This document shows, piece by piece, positions 48,907-57,161 of a DNA stretch of 64,000 nucleotides (the stretch's first letter is position 1; every line of letters begins with the position of its first letter). This DNA is from Novispirillum itersonii subsp. itersonii ATCC 12639. GTDB lineage: Bacteria; Pseudomonadota; Alphaproteobacteria; Rhodospirillales; Rhodospirillaceae. The stretch spans positions 1 through 64,000 of the forward strand of contig NZ_KB907339.1 in assembly GCF_000381985.1 (NCBI RefSeq), written 5' to 3'. Made by a program: the position numbers and the translations under genes. Under the pieces are notes generated by a model, which did no database searches, was not told the origin of the DNA, and saw only the letters and a list, made by a program, of their open reading frames with translations.

Positions 48907-49995
48907 ATGGGTATGTTCAAGGGAACCCGTCTGGCGGCGATTGCTGCCGTGGTGGCGGGCCTGTTCGGTGGCGCTGTCACCGCACAGGCGGCTGATCCGC
49001 TGAAGGTCGGCTTTGTGTATGTCGGCCCGGTCGGCGACCTCGGCTGGTCGTATCAGCATGACGTGGGCCGCAAGGCGCTGGAAGCCCACTTTGGCGATAA
49101 GATCAAGACTGCCTACGTCGAAGACGTGGCGGAAGGTGCCGATGCCGAACGGGTGATCGCCCAGTTCGGCCAGCAGGGCTATGATCTGGTGTTCACCACC
49201 TCGTTCGGGTTCATGAACCCGACCCTGAAGGTCGCCAAGAAGTTCCCGAAGACCAAGTTTGAACACGCCACCGGTTATAAGACTGCCGAGAACATGGGCA
49301 TCTATGATGCCCGGTTCCATGAAGGCCGTGCGGTGATCGGCACCATTGCCGGTCACATGACCAAGACCAACGTCATCGGCTATATCGGCTCCTTCCCGAT
49401 TCCGGAAGTGGTGCGTGGTATCAACGCCGTGACTCTGGCGGCCCGGAAGGTCAACCCGAACGTTCAGGTTAAGGTGATCTGGGTCAACTCCTGGTACGAT
49501 CCGGGCAAGGAGCGTGAAGCCGCCGAGACCCTGATCGCGCAGGGTGCCGACATCATCACCCAGCACACGGACAGCCCGGCTGCGGTGCAGGTCGCCGAAG
49601 AAAAGGGCGTCTGGGCTTTCGGTCAGGCCTCTGACATGGCCAAGTTCGGCCCGAAGCGTCTGCTGACCTCGATCATCGATGACTGGTCCGGCTATTACAT
49701 CGATCGCGTACAGGCGGTGATGGACGGCAAGTGGAAGGCTGACACCACCTGGGGCGGCTTCAAGGCTGGCATGGTCAAGCTTGGCCCGCTGAATCCGGCG
49801 ATCCCGGCTGATGTGCAGAAGGCGGCGATGGACGTGAAGGCCGGTATCGAAGCCGGGACCCTGAACCCGTTCGCCGGTCCGATCAAGGATCAGGATGGCA
49901 AAGAACGCGTCAAGGCCGGTGAGGCCCTGACGGATAAGGATCTGCTGTCGATGGATTGGTACGTCGAAGGCGTGCAGGGCAAGCTGCCGAAGTAA
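48907..49995 (+). CDS. BMP-family nucleoside-binding protein
   Basis: The periplasmic substrate-binding protein of the importer, of the BmpA/PnrA type. The 362-residue protein has a signal peptide (MGMFKGTRLAAIAAVVAGLF, cleavage near AQA-AD), then PLKVGFVYVGPVGDLGWSY and DLVFTTSFGFMNPTLKVAKKF, and IITQHTDSPAAVQVAEEKG. Homologues bind purine nucleosides or related small molecules. The ATG at 48907 has aggagcg upstream. A strong terminator follows the stop. Confidence 0.92.
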   Translation: MGMFKGTRLAAIAAVVAGLFGGAVTAQAADPLKVGFVYVGPVGDLGWSYQHDVGRKALEAHFGDKIKTAYVEDVAEGADAERVIAQFGQQGYDLVFTTSFGFMNPTLKVAKKFPKTKFEHATGYKTAENMGIYDARFHEGRAVIGTIAGHMTKTNVIGYIGSFPIPEVVRGINAVTLAARKVNPNVQVKVIWVNSWYDPGKEREAAETLIAQGADIITQHTDSPAAVQVAEEKGVWAFGQASDMAKFGPKRLLTSIIDDWSGYYIDRVQAVMDGKWKADTTWGGFKAGMVKLGPLNPAIPADVQKAAMDVKAGIEAGTLNPFAGPIKDQDGKERVKAGEALTDKDLLSMDWYVEGVQGKLPK

Positions 49996-50052
49996 CGGAC
50001 AGCCGCTCTGGCATTGTCAGCCAGACCGGGCGTCGGCCCGGACTGAAAGAAC

Positions 50053-50088
50053 AAAACCCCACGTCCTGATAAGGGGCGTGGGGTTTTT
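50053..50088 (+). terminator. Terminator of the nucleoside importer operon
   Basis: An 11-bp stem (aaaaccccacg / cgtggggtttt) with a 13-base loop and TTTTT after it, 58 bases beyond the binding protein stop. Confidence 0.88.
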
Positions 50089-50130
50089 GTCTGCTTGCTG
50101 TTCAGAAGGGTACTTCAGTCTCTGAAGACA

Positions 50131-50156
50131 CAAAGCCGCCCGGGTGGGCGGCTTTG
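50131..50156. other. Compact hairpin next to the small unknown gene
   Basis: An 11-bp perfect stem (caaagccgccc / gggcggctttg) with a 4-base loop. On the plus strand it runs into a tract of ten A residues, so the minus-strand transcript would carry the T-rich tract before the stem. It may act as an end signal for transcription from either side but does not match the standard layout. Confidence 0.45.
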
Positions 50157-50206
50157 TGAAAAAAAAACAGTGTGCGGATGGAAGCGCAGCCGGGGCTGCG
50201 CCGTCG

Positions 50207-50446
50207 TCACGCGTCCGGCGCGGCGGCAGCCGGGGCGGCCACCGGGGCAGAGACAACCTTGAAGCGGCGCGGATCGGTCAGAACCGTACAGCTGTAGGTC
50301 CGCGCATCGACCCGGGTCTGAACATTCCGCAGCCGGGCATGGGGCACCCCATGACCGTCGGTATAAAGAAACTCAACTTCCCAAAGCACGCGCGGATTAC
50401 CCACATCCTGAAAACGCTGCCCAAGCTCAACGGTTTTGCGTGCCAT
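50207..50446 (-). CDS. Small protein of unknown function
   Basis: A 79-residue protein starting MARKTVELGQRFQDVGNPRV, ending in an Ala/Pro tail. The ATG at 50446 is preceded by gaggat at good distance; a second ATG one codon upstream would also work. The core EVEFLYTDGHGVPHARLRN reads like a folded beta-rich domain, and codon usage matches the neighbours. I do not recognise the family. It is transcribed alone between two convergently placed units. The longer frame from 50506 lacks support. Confidence 0.65.
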   Translation of the reverse strand: MARKTVELGQRFQDVGNPRVLWEVEFLYTDGHGVPHARLRNVQTRVDARTYSCTVLTDPRRFKVVSAPVAAPAAAAPDA

Positions 50447-50829
50447 CATATCCTCGATGTCTGACTGCCATATGCACCGGTTGCCCGGTGGCTTCCCCGA
50501 AAACATCCCCCCGATGACTAAATATTAAAGGGTTCTGCGGCGCGGGGGGAGAAAAAACTTGAGTCGCGGCGCCTTAGTTTAACCAATCCCGGTCGGTGAC
50601 GGTGTTATGATCACTGGCCTGATGTGATTCTAAAGGGGTTTTCAGGGTCCGCAGGCGCTGCACTCTGGCCGGAAGATATAAAGTTTAGGGACTAATCCAT
50701 AGGTCGGCATCCCTTGGGTCGTATGATCAGGGATAATTATGTCGGCAGGCAACTGCCAGCTTGCCAAAAGCCATATCTTTCCTGACTCTGGAGAGATCCA
50801 CCCTGCCCGTACCAGAGGCCCGGCCTGCC
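50447..50829. other. AT-rich divergent region before the giant kinase
   Basis: A 383-base region between the small gene (minus) and the kinase gene (plus). It is noticeably more AT-rich than the surroundings and includes runs such as ctaaatattaaagg and gatataaagtttagg. A GATAAT box lies near 50731. No clear -35 box, operator or RNA structure is evident. Confidence 0.5.
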
Positions 50830-53800
50830 ATGCCCTATGTGTTTGAGGAATGCCTGCACGTCAGTGGCAGCTTTGCCGTCTGGCGGGGCTGGCTGCGGGC
50901 GGTTGACGGCGGAGAAGACCGCCCGGTGATTCTCAAGCTCCCGGCTGATACCGCCCTGCTGGCGCAGGACGAGGTGGCGACGGCCCCTGAGATGGCAGAG
51001 CATCTGTCCCGCCAGTACAATGTCCTGTGCCAGCTGGCCGGGCGCGGGGCGCCGCCGGTTCTGGCGCTGGAGCCATCCTCTTATGGCTGCATTATGCCTA
51101 ACGGCAGCCCGGTCCGCGGATCTGGGCCGGTTCTGGTCATGGCTGATACCGGGGCGCAGGCCCTTCGTCTGGGGCCGGATGGCAGAGAGGGGGCCGACAC
51201 CGGCTGGCAGCGGTGGGAAGAGGCTGCGGTCCTGCGTCTGGGGATTGCACTGACCGATGCGGTGATCCGGCTGCATCACTGCGGCCTGATTCTGGGGGTG
51301 CTTCATCCTTCACACATTCTGCTTGATCCTGACGGGACGGTCCGTCTGACCGGGCAGGGGTGGGCGATGCCGGTGGGCGAAGTCTGGCAGCGTTTCGGCG
51401 ATGGCCCGGATGCCTCCTGTCTGGCACCGGAGCTGACCGGTCTTCTGCCGCGCCCTGTTGATCCACGGACTGATTTTTATGCGGTCGGAATCATCCTGTA
51501 TGCTCTGCTGACCGGGCGTCTGCCGTTTACCGACCACGATCCGCAGGATCTGTTGCATGCCCACCTCGGGCGTCTGCCGGATGCCCCGGATGTGGTGGTG
51601 CCGTCCGTTTCAATGCAGACCGGTCAGGTGGTGATGCGCCTGCTGGAAAAAGATCCCGATGGCCGGTTCAGCCGGGGCAGCGACCTGCTGGAGGCGTTAC
51701 AGAGGTGCCTGTCCGGCCTCAGTCTGCAGTCGGTTCCGGCAGCCCCGGTGTCTGACAGGGCAGCGGGCAGCGGCACATCGCCCAAGGGTAACGGTGCGGC
51801 ATCGTCCCGTCTGGTTGGCCGGGCCCCTGAGCTGGACAGCCTGCGCGATGCCCTGCTGCACGCGATGAAAGGCCGGGGCTCGCTGCATGTGGTGCGGGGC
51901 CCTTCCGGCGGCGGGAAGTCTACGCTGCTTGATGCGGTCGGGGATTGTGATGCGGCGGCATCGGCCCTGCTGGTGCGCGGTGATTTTGACGGTCAGCAGG
52001 GGAATGTGCCTTTCGGCGTGCTGATGGCGGCCTTCACCCGGGTTCTCCGCCGGATTCTGTCCGGATCAGAACGGGATCTGATCGCGGTCCGCTCGCGGCT
52101 GGAAGCGGCGCTGGACCGTGATGACAGCGGCCCGGTGTGGATGTTGACAGCGGCGATGCCGCCGCTGTCAGTGCTGATCGGGCACCGACAGCCCGTAGTG
52201 TCTTCGGGGGCGGATCTGATCGGTGATGCCTTCCGTGCTGTTTTTGTCCGTTTCGTCCGGGCCCTGCTGGATCCCGGTCAGGTGCTGGTTCTGCTGCTTG
52301 ATGATCTGCACCATGCCGACAGGTCCACGCTGGATCTGCTGTTGTACCTTCTGCAGGAAAATGCCCTGCGCTCGATGGTGTTGATCGCGACTCTGCCGGA
52401 TGACAGCGGTGATGGGGATAGCCCTGCGATCAGCGCGTTCCTGACAGCGGTCGAGCAGGCGGGGGTGCCGGTCAGAACCCTGTGTCCGCCCCCGCTGACG
52501 GTTGCCGATGCCCTGACAGTGCTGGAACAGACGTTTACCCCGGCCTTGGAAAACGGTCTGGCTCTGGCCGATCTCTGTATCCGCCGCACCTTCGGAAATC
52601 CTCTGTTCCTGAAGCGGTTCATCGCGATTCTGCATGAACGCCGGGCGCTGCGCTTTGATGGGGGCGCGGCGGTGTGGCGGTGGGATGCGGCGATGATTCC
52701 GCACCTTCCGGCCCCGGAGACTCTGGTCGGTTTTCTCTTACAATCCCTGCGGGATATCAGCCCCTTTACCCGGACGACCCTTCAGGCCGCAGCCTGTATC
52801 GGCATGGTGTTTGACCCCGAAGAGCTGCGCCGTGTTCTGGATGTGCAGGCTGCGGCGGTCGAGGTGGCGATACAGGAAGCCCTGGCGGTCGGCCTGATCA
52901 TGCCCCTTGGCGAAGCAGAGGGGGATGTCGGCCCCGAGGCTGGTGACAGGGCGGCGGATCACCGTTATCGGTTTCAGCATGGCCGTATCCGCGAGATGGT
53001 TTCTGCCTCTGATGTGCCGGAAAACCGGGTCCGCTGGCATCTGCGGATCGGACGGATCCGTTTGCAGGCACAGGGGGAGGATCTGTCTGGCCCGGCGCTG
53101 TTTTCTGCCCTTGACCAGATCAATGCCGGGGCGGGGGAGCTGACGGATCCGGTTGAACGGCAACAGATGGCGTCCCTCAACCTGCGGGCTGCCCGTGCTG
53201 CCATCGCTTCGGCCGGGTCCGCGTCCGCCCTGACCTTTGCGCAGGGTGGAATTGCCCTGCTGGAGCCGGATCCGTGGGGGGCGCAGCGGGATCTGGCATT
53301 GAGCCTTTTTCTGGCGGCAGCGGAAGCCGCCTATGTCCTGCGTGACTGGGGCCGTCTGGACAGTGTGCTGGATGTGCTGCTGCACCAGCCCCTGACACCG
53401 CCCCTGAGTGCGCTTGACGCAGCGCGGGCGATGGAGCTGCGGGTTTTGTCCCTGTCGGCGCGCGGGGAGTCTTCTGCTGCGGTGGATACCGCCTTACAGG
53501 GGGCGGCGCGCCTTGGATATCCGGTCCCGTCCCAGACAGGACTGGTGCGTCGGTTTGGCATTTTCTGCCGTCTCCGTCTGACGGAAAAGCTGCTGCTGGC
53601 GGCTGAGGCCAGAAAAACCGACGGCAGGAGCACGCCGCAGGCCGAGGCTGCGCTGCGGTTGCTGCTGACAGTGTCGGCGGCCCGTCATATCAGCCGCCCG
53701 GATCTGGCCCCGGCTTACGCCCTGCGGGTCACGGCGCTGGCGCTGGAGATCGGAACCCCGCTGCATCTGGGGTATGCCCACGCCATGCTGACGTCGGTCT

Positions 53801-56679
53801 GTGCCGCGCAGGGGGACCGGGAGCGGGCCTTCCGTCTGGCCAGCCGGGCGCTGGCCCTGTTGCGCGCCGCGCCGCCGGATACCCTGAAAGCGCGGGCGCT
53901 TTTGCCGGTCTATTATCTTGGCCTGCACTGGCAGGAGCCGTTGCAGCAGACTCGGCGGGGCCTGCTGGACTGTCACCGTCTGGCGATGGATGGCGGGGAT
54001 ATGGAAACCGCCGGCTATGCCCTTGCCGCAACCCTGGAACAGGGGCTGTTCTGCGGCATACCGTTGCGGGATCTGGTGGCGGACTGTGCCCGTGCTACAG
54101 CCTTTCTGCGCCGCTATCCCAATGGGATCGCCGGTGCTTATATCGGTGCGGTCAACCGTCTTCTGTCCCGCCTGACAGAGCCCGGGGGGTTAACCGATAT
54201 CTCGACCCTGTGGCCCGACAGCCGGGATCAGGCCCGTCATCTGCAGGCGACCGGCATGCCGCTGATGGCATATGGCACCCTGTTGCTGACCGTGATCACC
54301 CTGACGGCGGCAGAGATCTTTTCTCAGGCGCTGGAAGCCCTGTCTGCCGCCGATGCACTGGCTGAGCGGGCTGAGGGAACCGTATCCCGTTCGGTTCACG
54401 TGTTCTACGGGGCCCTGATCGTGGCGCGCAGTATTGACCGCGCCGGGCGCACCGGCCATGGCCCTTGGCGGCAGCGTCTGCGCCGGGCAATCCGGGATTT
54501 TGAACTGTGGACAGCGGAATGCCCGGTCCAGCATCTGCACCGCCTGCTGCTGCTGCGGGCAGAGGAAGCCCGGATCAGTGACGGGCAGGATGCCTCTGAC
54601 CTTTATGCCCGGGCGCTGCAGGCTGCCCGTGATAATGGCAACATCGGGGAGGAGGTTCTGGTGCTGTGTGCTGCCGCCTCCTTCCATGAGCAGGGGCAGC
54701 GCACGGCGGTGGCCGGTATGCTGCGGCGGCAGATTTTTGAGACACTGGACATCTGGGGGGCTGCCGGCCTGTCTGATCTGCTCCGTTCCCGCTGGCGGGA
54801 AACCCCGGACAGCCTGTGGCGGGGGATGAGTGCCGGACCGGCGTGGGGGCATGGGGTTCCGGCAGCGGTTCCCCGGCGCAGCAACAGCCAGGCTGATCTG
54901 ATGGCGGTGGTGCGGGCGGCGCAGGCGATTTCCGGCGAGATTCACCGGCCTGATCTGCTGGAGCGGCTGATGCGGATCACCATGGGGGCGGTGGGGGCGC
55001 AGCGCGGGGTTCTGTTGCTGAAAGGCCCGTCCGGATGGCAGATTGAAGCCGATGGAGAGGCCGAGGCAGACCGTTTTCTGGTGCATCGCCTGCAGATACC
55101 GGTAACGGAAGACCTGCCCGCAGACTTTCTGCCGTTTTCCCGGGGGATCTTTAATTTCGTCACCCGTTCGGGCGAGACGGTTATTCTGGAGAATGCGGTC
55201 CGGGGGGGGGATTTTACCTCTGATCCCTACGTGATGCGGACCCGGCCGCTGTCGATTCTGGCCATGCCCCTGTATCAGCGGGGGGATCTGACCGGTGTGC
55301 TGTATCTGGAAAACAATCTGGTCCCCGGCCTGTTCACGGCTGACCGGCTGGAGGTGCTGCGCCTGCTGGCGGCACAGGTGATGGTGTCGCTGGAGAATGC
55401 CCAGTTTTATGAAAACATGGCTGCGCTGAACCGCGATCTGGAACGGCAGGTGGAGGAGCGGTCCCGCGAGGCGACCGAAAAGACCCGGCTGCTGGAAGCG
55501 ACACTCGATAACATGAGTGATGGCCTGATCCTGTTTGATGCCGAAGGCCGGATGATGGTGTGGAACAACCGGGCGATGGAGTTGTTCGGTTTTCCGCCCG
55601 CTCTGCGGCGGCGGGGGGTATCGCAGGCGGCGTTGATCTCATCCACCATTGCCTCCGGCGTGCTGTCGGAGCGTCTGGCCGAGATCCTGATGGAGCGGGC
55701 GGCGGCAGGGCGCTCGGTCTACCCCGACAAGCTGGCGGCGGAGGTGGAGCTGGCCGGGGATATGCATATACAGGTCCGGCGGCGCTTTATGGCCGATGGC
55801 GGTGAAGTCCAGATTTATCTTGATGTCACTGACGAACGCCGCCGGGAGCGGGAGCTGATGCAGGCCCGCCGTGCTGCCGAAACGGCACTGGAAGAGCTGC
55901 GCAGCGCACAGGACAGCCTGATTCAGGCTGAGAAAATGGCATCACTGGGCGAACTGGTCGCCGGTGTGGCCCATGAAATCAATACCCCGGTGGGAATTAC
56001 GCTGACCGCCGCGTCTTTTCTGGCTGAACGCACGCGGGAGCTGAGGTCCGCCCTGAAGGAGGACGCCCTGCGGCGGTCGCAGCTGGCTCATTATGTCGAG
56101 CAGGCGGCTGAAACAACGGCGCTGATGGAAACCAACATCCGCCGGGCGGCGGATCTGATCACCAGTTTTAAACAGATTGCCGTTGACCAGAGCAGCGGTG
56201 ACCGTCGCCAGTTCAATGTCGAGGAATACCTCTGGGAAGTGATCCGCAGCTTTACACCGATGCTGCGGAAAGCGGGGCATACCCTCAGCCTGTCATGTCC
56301 GCAGCGGCTGGTGATTGAAAGTTATCCGGGGACATGGTCACAGATTCTGACCAATTTCGTCACCAACTCCATCGACCACGCCTTTCCCGCCGGGCAGCAT
56401 GGGCGTCTGCGTCTGATGGTCTCAATGCCTCAGCCGGGGTGGGTGGAATTGGTCTACTCTGATGATGGACGGGGAATTCCGGCGGATCTGCGCGGGCGGA
56501 TTTTCGATCCGTTCTTTACCACCCGCCGGGGCATCGGTGGCAGTGGTTTGGGGCTGCACATCGTGTTTAATCTGGTGACTGGCCTGCTGCACGGCACTGT
56601 CAGCGCCGAGGAAAATCCCGGCGGCGGTACCCGGATGACTGTCCGGGTGCCGGTGGTGCTGGTCGAGGAAAAGGGCTGA
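50830..56679 (+). CDS. Giant hybrid: pseudokinase, ATPase, GAF, PAS, histidine kinase
   Basis: A 1,949-residue protein from the ATG at 50830; a TTG at 50761 is an alternative start. In order: a Ser/Thr-kinase-like domain (about 1-270), an AAA/STAND ATPase with Walker A GPSGGGKST (357-365) and Walker B LLLDDLHHAD (about 490), and a long helical TPR-like region. Then come a GAF domain (about 1375-1530), a coiled coil, a PAS domain (about 1555-1650), and HisKA with phospho-acceptor H1715 in AHEIN. The HATPase domain has NFVTNSIDH, DDGRGIP and GGSGLGLHIV. The kinase domain keeps K36 but has lost HRD (LGV at 155-157) and DFG (GQG at 175-177), so it is probably inactive. It resembles the cyanobacterial HstK-type architecture. 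No response regulator is adjacent. Confidence 0.9.
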   Translation: MPYVFEECLHVSGSFAVWRGWLRAVDGGEDRPVILKLPADTALLAQDEVATAPEMAEHLSRQYNVLCQLAGRGAPPVLALEPSSYGCIMPNGSPVRGSGPVLVMADTGAQALRLGPDGREGADTGWQRWEEAAVLRLGIALTDAVIRLHHCGLILGVLHPSHILLDPDGTVRLTGQGWAMPVGEVWQRFGDGPDASCLAPELTGLLPRPVDPRTDFYAVGIILYALLTGRLPFTDHDPQDLLHAHLGRLPDAPDVVVPSVSMQTGQVVMRLLEKDPDGRFSRGSDLLEALQRCLSGLSLQSVPAAPVSDRAAGSGTSPKGNGAASSRLVGRAPELDSLRDALLHAMKGRGSLHVVRGPSGGGKSTLLDAVGDCDAAASALLVRGDFDGQQGNVPFGVLMAAFTRVLRRILSGSERDLIAVRSRLEAALDRDDSGPVWMLTAAMPPLSVLIGHRQPVVSSGADLIGDAFRAVFVRFVRALLDPGQVLVLLLDDLHHADRSTLDLLLYLLQENALRSMVLIATLPDDSGDGDSPAISAFLTAVEQAGVPVRTLCPPPLTVADALTVLEQTFTPALENGLALADLCIRRTFGNPLFLKRFIAILHERRALRFDGGAAVWRWDAAMIPHLPAPETLVGFLLQSLRDISPFTRTTLQAAACIGMVFDPEELRRVLDVQAAAVEVAIQEALAVGLIMPLGEAEGDVGPEAGDRAADHRYRFQHGRIREMVSASDVPENRVRWHLRIGRIRLQAQGEDLSGPALFSALDQINAGAGELTDPVERQQMASLNLRAARAAIASAGSASALTFAQGGIALLEPDPWGAQRDLALSLFLAAAEAAYVLRDWGRLDSVLDVLLHQPLTPPLSALDAARAMELRVLSLSARGESSAAVDTALQGAARLGYPVPSQTGLVRRFGIFCRLRLTEKLLLAAEARKTDGRSTPQAEAALRLLLTVSAARHISRPDLAPAYALRVTALALEIGTPLHLGYAHAMLTSVCAAQGDRERAFRLASRALALLRAAPPDTLKARALLPVYYLGLHWQEPLQQTRRGLLDCHRLAMDGGDMETAGYALAATLEQGLFCGIPLRDLVADCARATAFLRRYPNGIAGAYIGAVNRLLSRLTEPGGLTDISTLWPDSRDQARHLQATGMPLMAYGTLLLTVITLTAAEIFSQALEALSAADALAERAEGTVSRSVHVFYGALIVARSIDRAGRTGHGPWRQRLRRAIRDFELWTAECPVQHLHRLLLLRAEEARISDGQDASDLYARALQAARDNGNIGEEVLVLCAAASFHEQGQRTAVAGMLRRQIFETLDIWGAAGLSDLLRSRWRETPDSLWRGMSAGPAWGHGVPAAVPRRSNSQADLMAVVRAAQAISGEIHRPDLLERLMRITMGAVGAQRGVLLLKGPSGWQIEADGEAEADRFLVHRLQIPVTEDLPADFLPFSRGIFNFVTRSGETVILENAVRGGDFTSDPYVMRTRPLSILAMPLYQRGDLTGVLYLENNLVPGLFTADRLEVLRLLAAQVMVSLENAQFYENMAALNRDLERQVEERSREATEKTRLLEATLDNMSDGLILFDAEGRMMVWNNRAMELFGFPPALRRRGVSQAALISSTIASGVLSERLAEILMERAAAGRSVYPDKLAAEVELAGDMHIQVRRRFMADGGEVQIYLDVTDERRRERELMQARRAAETALEELRSAQDSLIQAEKMASLGELVAGVAHEINTPVGITLTAASFLAERTRELRSALKEDALRRSQLAHYVEQAAETTALMETNIRRAADLITSFKQIAVDQSSGDRRQFNVEEYLWEVIRSFTPMLRKAGHTLSLSCPQRLVIESYPGTWSQILTNFVTNSIDHAFPAGQHGRLRLMVSMPQPGWVELVYSDDGRGIPADLRGRIFDPFFTTRRGIGGSGLGLHIVFNLVTGLLHGTVSAEENPGGGTRMTVRVPVVLVEEKG

Positions 56680-56731
56680 CCACAGCCCTGCGGCGGGTCT
56701 CATCCGGGGGATGGCTGTTTGCTGAAGGCAG

Positions 56732-56769
56732 AAAAAAACCCTGACGACCAAGGTCATCAGGGTTTTTTT
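56732..56769. terminator. Bidirectional terminator between kinase and tRNA-Met genes
   Basis: Arms aaaaaaaccctga and tcagggttttttt plus a short inner gacc/ggtc pairing make a near-symmetrical hairpin flanked by A7 and T7. It ends the kinase transcript on the plus strand and the tRNA transcript on the minus strand. Confidence 0.88.
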
Positions 56770-56845
56770 GGTAGCGGAGGAGGGATTTGAACCCCCGACC
56801 CCAGGATTATGATTCCCGTGCTCTAACCAACTGAGCTACTCCGCC
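56769..56845 (-). tRNA. tRNA-Met(CAU), copy 1
   Basis: A 77-base tRNA with encoded CCA. Acceptor arms GGCGGAG and CTCCGCT pair (first pair G-U), the D arm is GCTC/GAGC, and the anticodon stem CGGGA/TCCTG carries loop ATCATAA with anticodon CAT at 56809-56811. The T arm is GGGGG-TTCAAAT-CCCTC-like. CAU could mean elongator Met or lysidine-modified Ile2. The overall sequence resembles elongator tRNA-Met of alphaproteobacteria as I remember it. Confidence 0.9.
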
Positions 56846-56874
56846 ATATCCGGCCCCACCGTGGTGGGAGCGCC

Positions 56875-56903
56875 CTTATAATCGGTCCCTACTGTGCTGT
56901 AAA
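56875..56903 (-). promoter_or_regulatory. Promoter of tRNA-Met copy 1
   Basis: On the minus strand TTTACA and TATAAG are separated by exactly 17 bases. The sequence after the -10 box is GGGCGCTCCC, a GC-rich discriminator of the kind found in stringently controlled stable-RNA promoters. The same -10 and discriminator recur in front of copy 2. Confidence 0.8.
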
Positions 56904-56962
56904 GACAAAAAATTCATCCAACCAAGGTTTGGCAGGCCAGAAGAAAGATGGACTGTAAAAGC

Positions 56963-56990
56963 AAAAGGCAGACCCGAAGGTCTGCCTTTT
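56963..56990 (-). terminator. Terminator of tRNA-Met copy 2
   Basis: A perfect 12-bp stem (aaaaggcagacc / ggtctgcctttt) with tetraloop. On the minus strand it follows tRNA copy 2 directly and ends with TTTTGCTTTT. It makes the two tRNA genes separate transcription units. Confidence 0.88.
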
Positions 56991-56993
56991 ATT

Positions 56994-57070
56994 TGGTAGC
57001 GGAGGAGGGATTTGAACCCCCGACCCCAGGATTATGATTCCCGTGCTCTAACCAACTGAGCTACTCCGCC
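56994..57070 (-). tRNA. tRNA-Met(CAU), copy 2
   Basis: Identical over all 77 bases to copy 1, with the anticodon at 57034-57036 and encoded CCA. The copy and about 35 bases of its 5' leader, including a cccacc/ggtggg hairpin and the -10 box, are shared with copy 1; sequence beyond that differs. Confidence 0.9.
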
Positions 57071-57099
57071 ATACTGGCCCCCACCGTGGTGGGAGCGCC

Positions 57100-57128
57100 C
57101 TTATAATCGTGGGGAAAACCGGTGTCAA
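57100..57128 (-). promoter_or_regulatory. Promoter of tRNA-Met copy 2
   Basis: On the minus strand a perfect consensus -35 box TTGACA and the -10 box TATAAG are separated by 17 bases, with the same GC-rich discriminator as copy 1. The -35 box is closer to consensus than in copy 1, so this copy may be the stronger one. Confidence 0.85.
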
Positions 57129-57161
57129 GCATCAAAAATGACACCGCTGTGTCACGCGGGA

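Noticed and set aside
55201-55212. Run of eight G residues in the kinase gene, possible frameshift site
   Set aside because: The reading frame is open and the GAF and later domains stay in register on both sides.
56769-57070. Calling the CAU tRNAs tRNA-Ile2
   Set aside because: The body sequence fits remembered alphaproteobacterial elongator tRNA-Met better, and two copies would be unusual for Ile2. A classifier run is needed to be certain.
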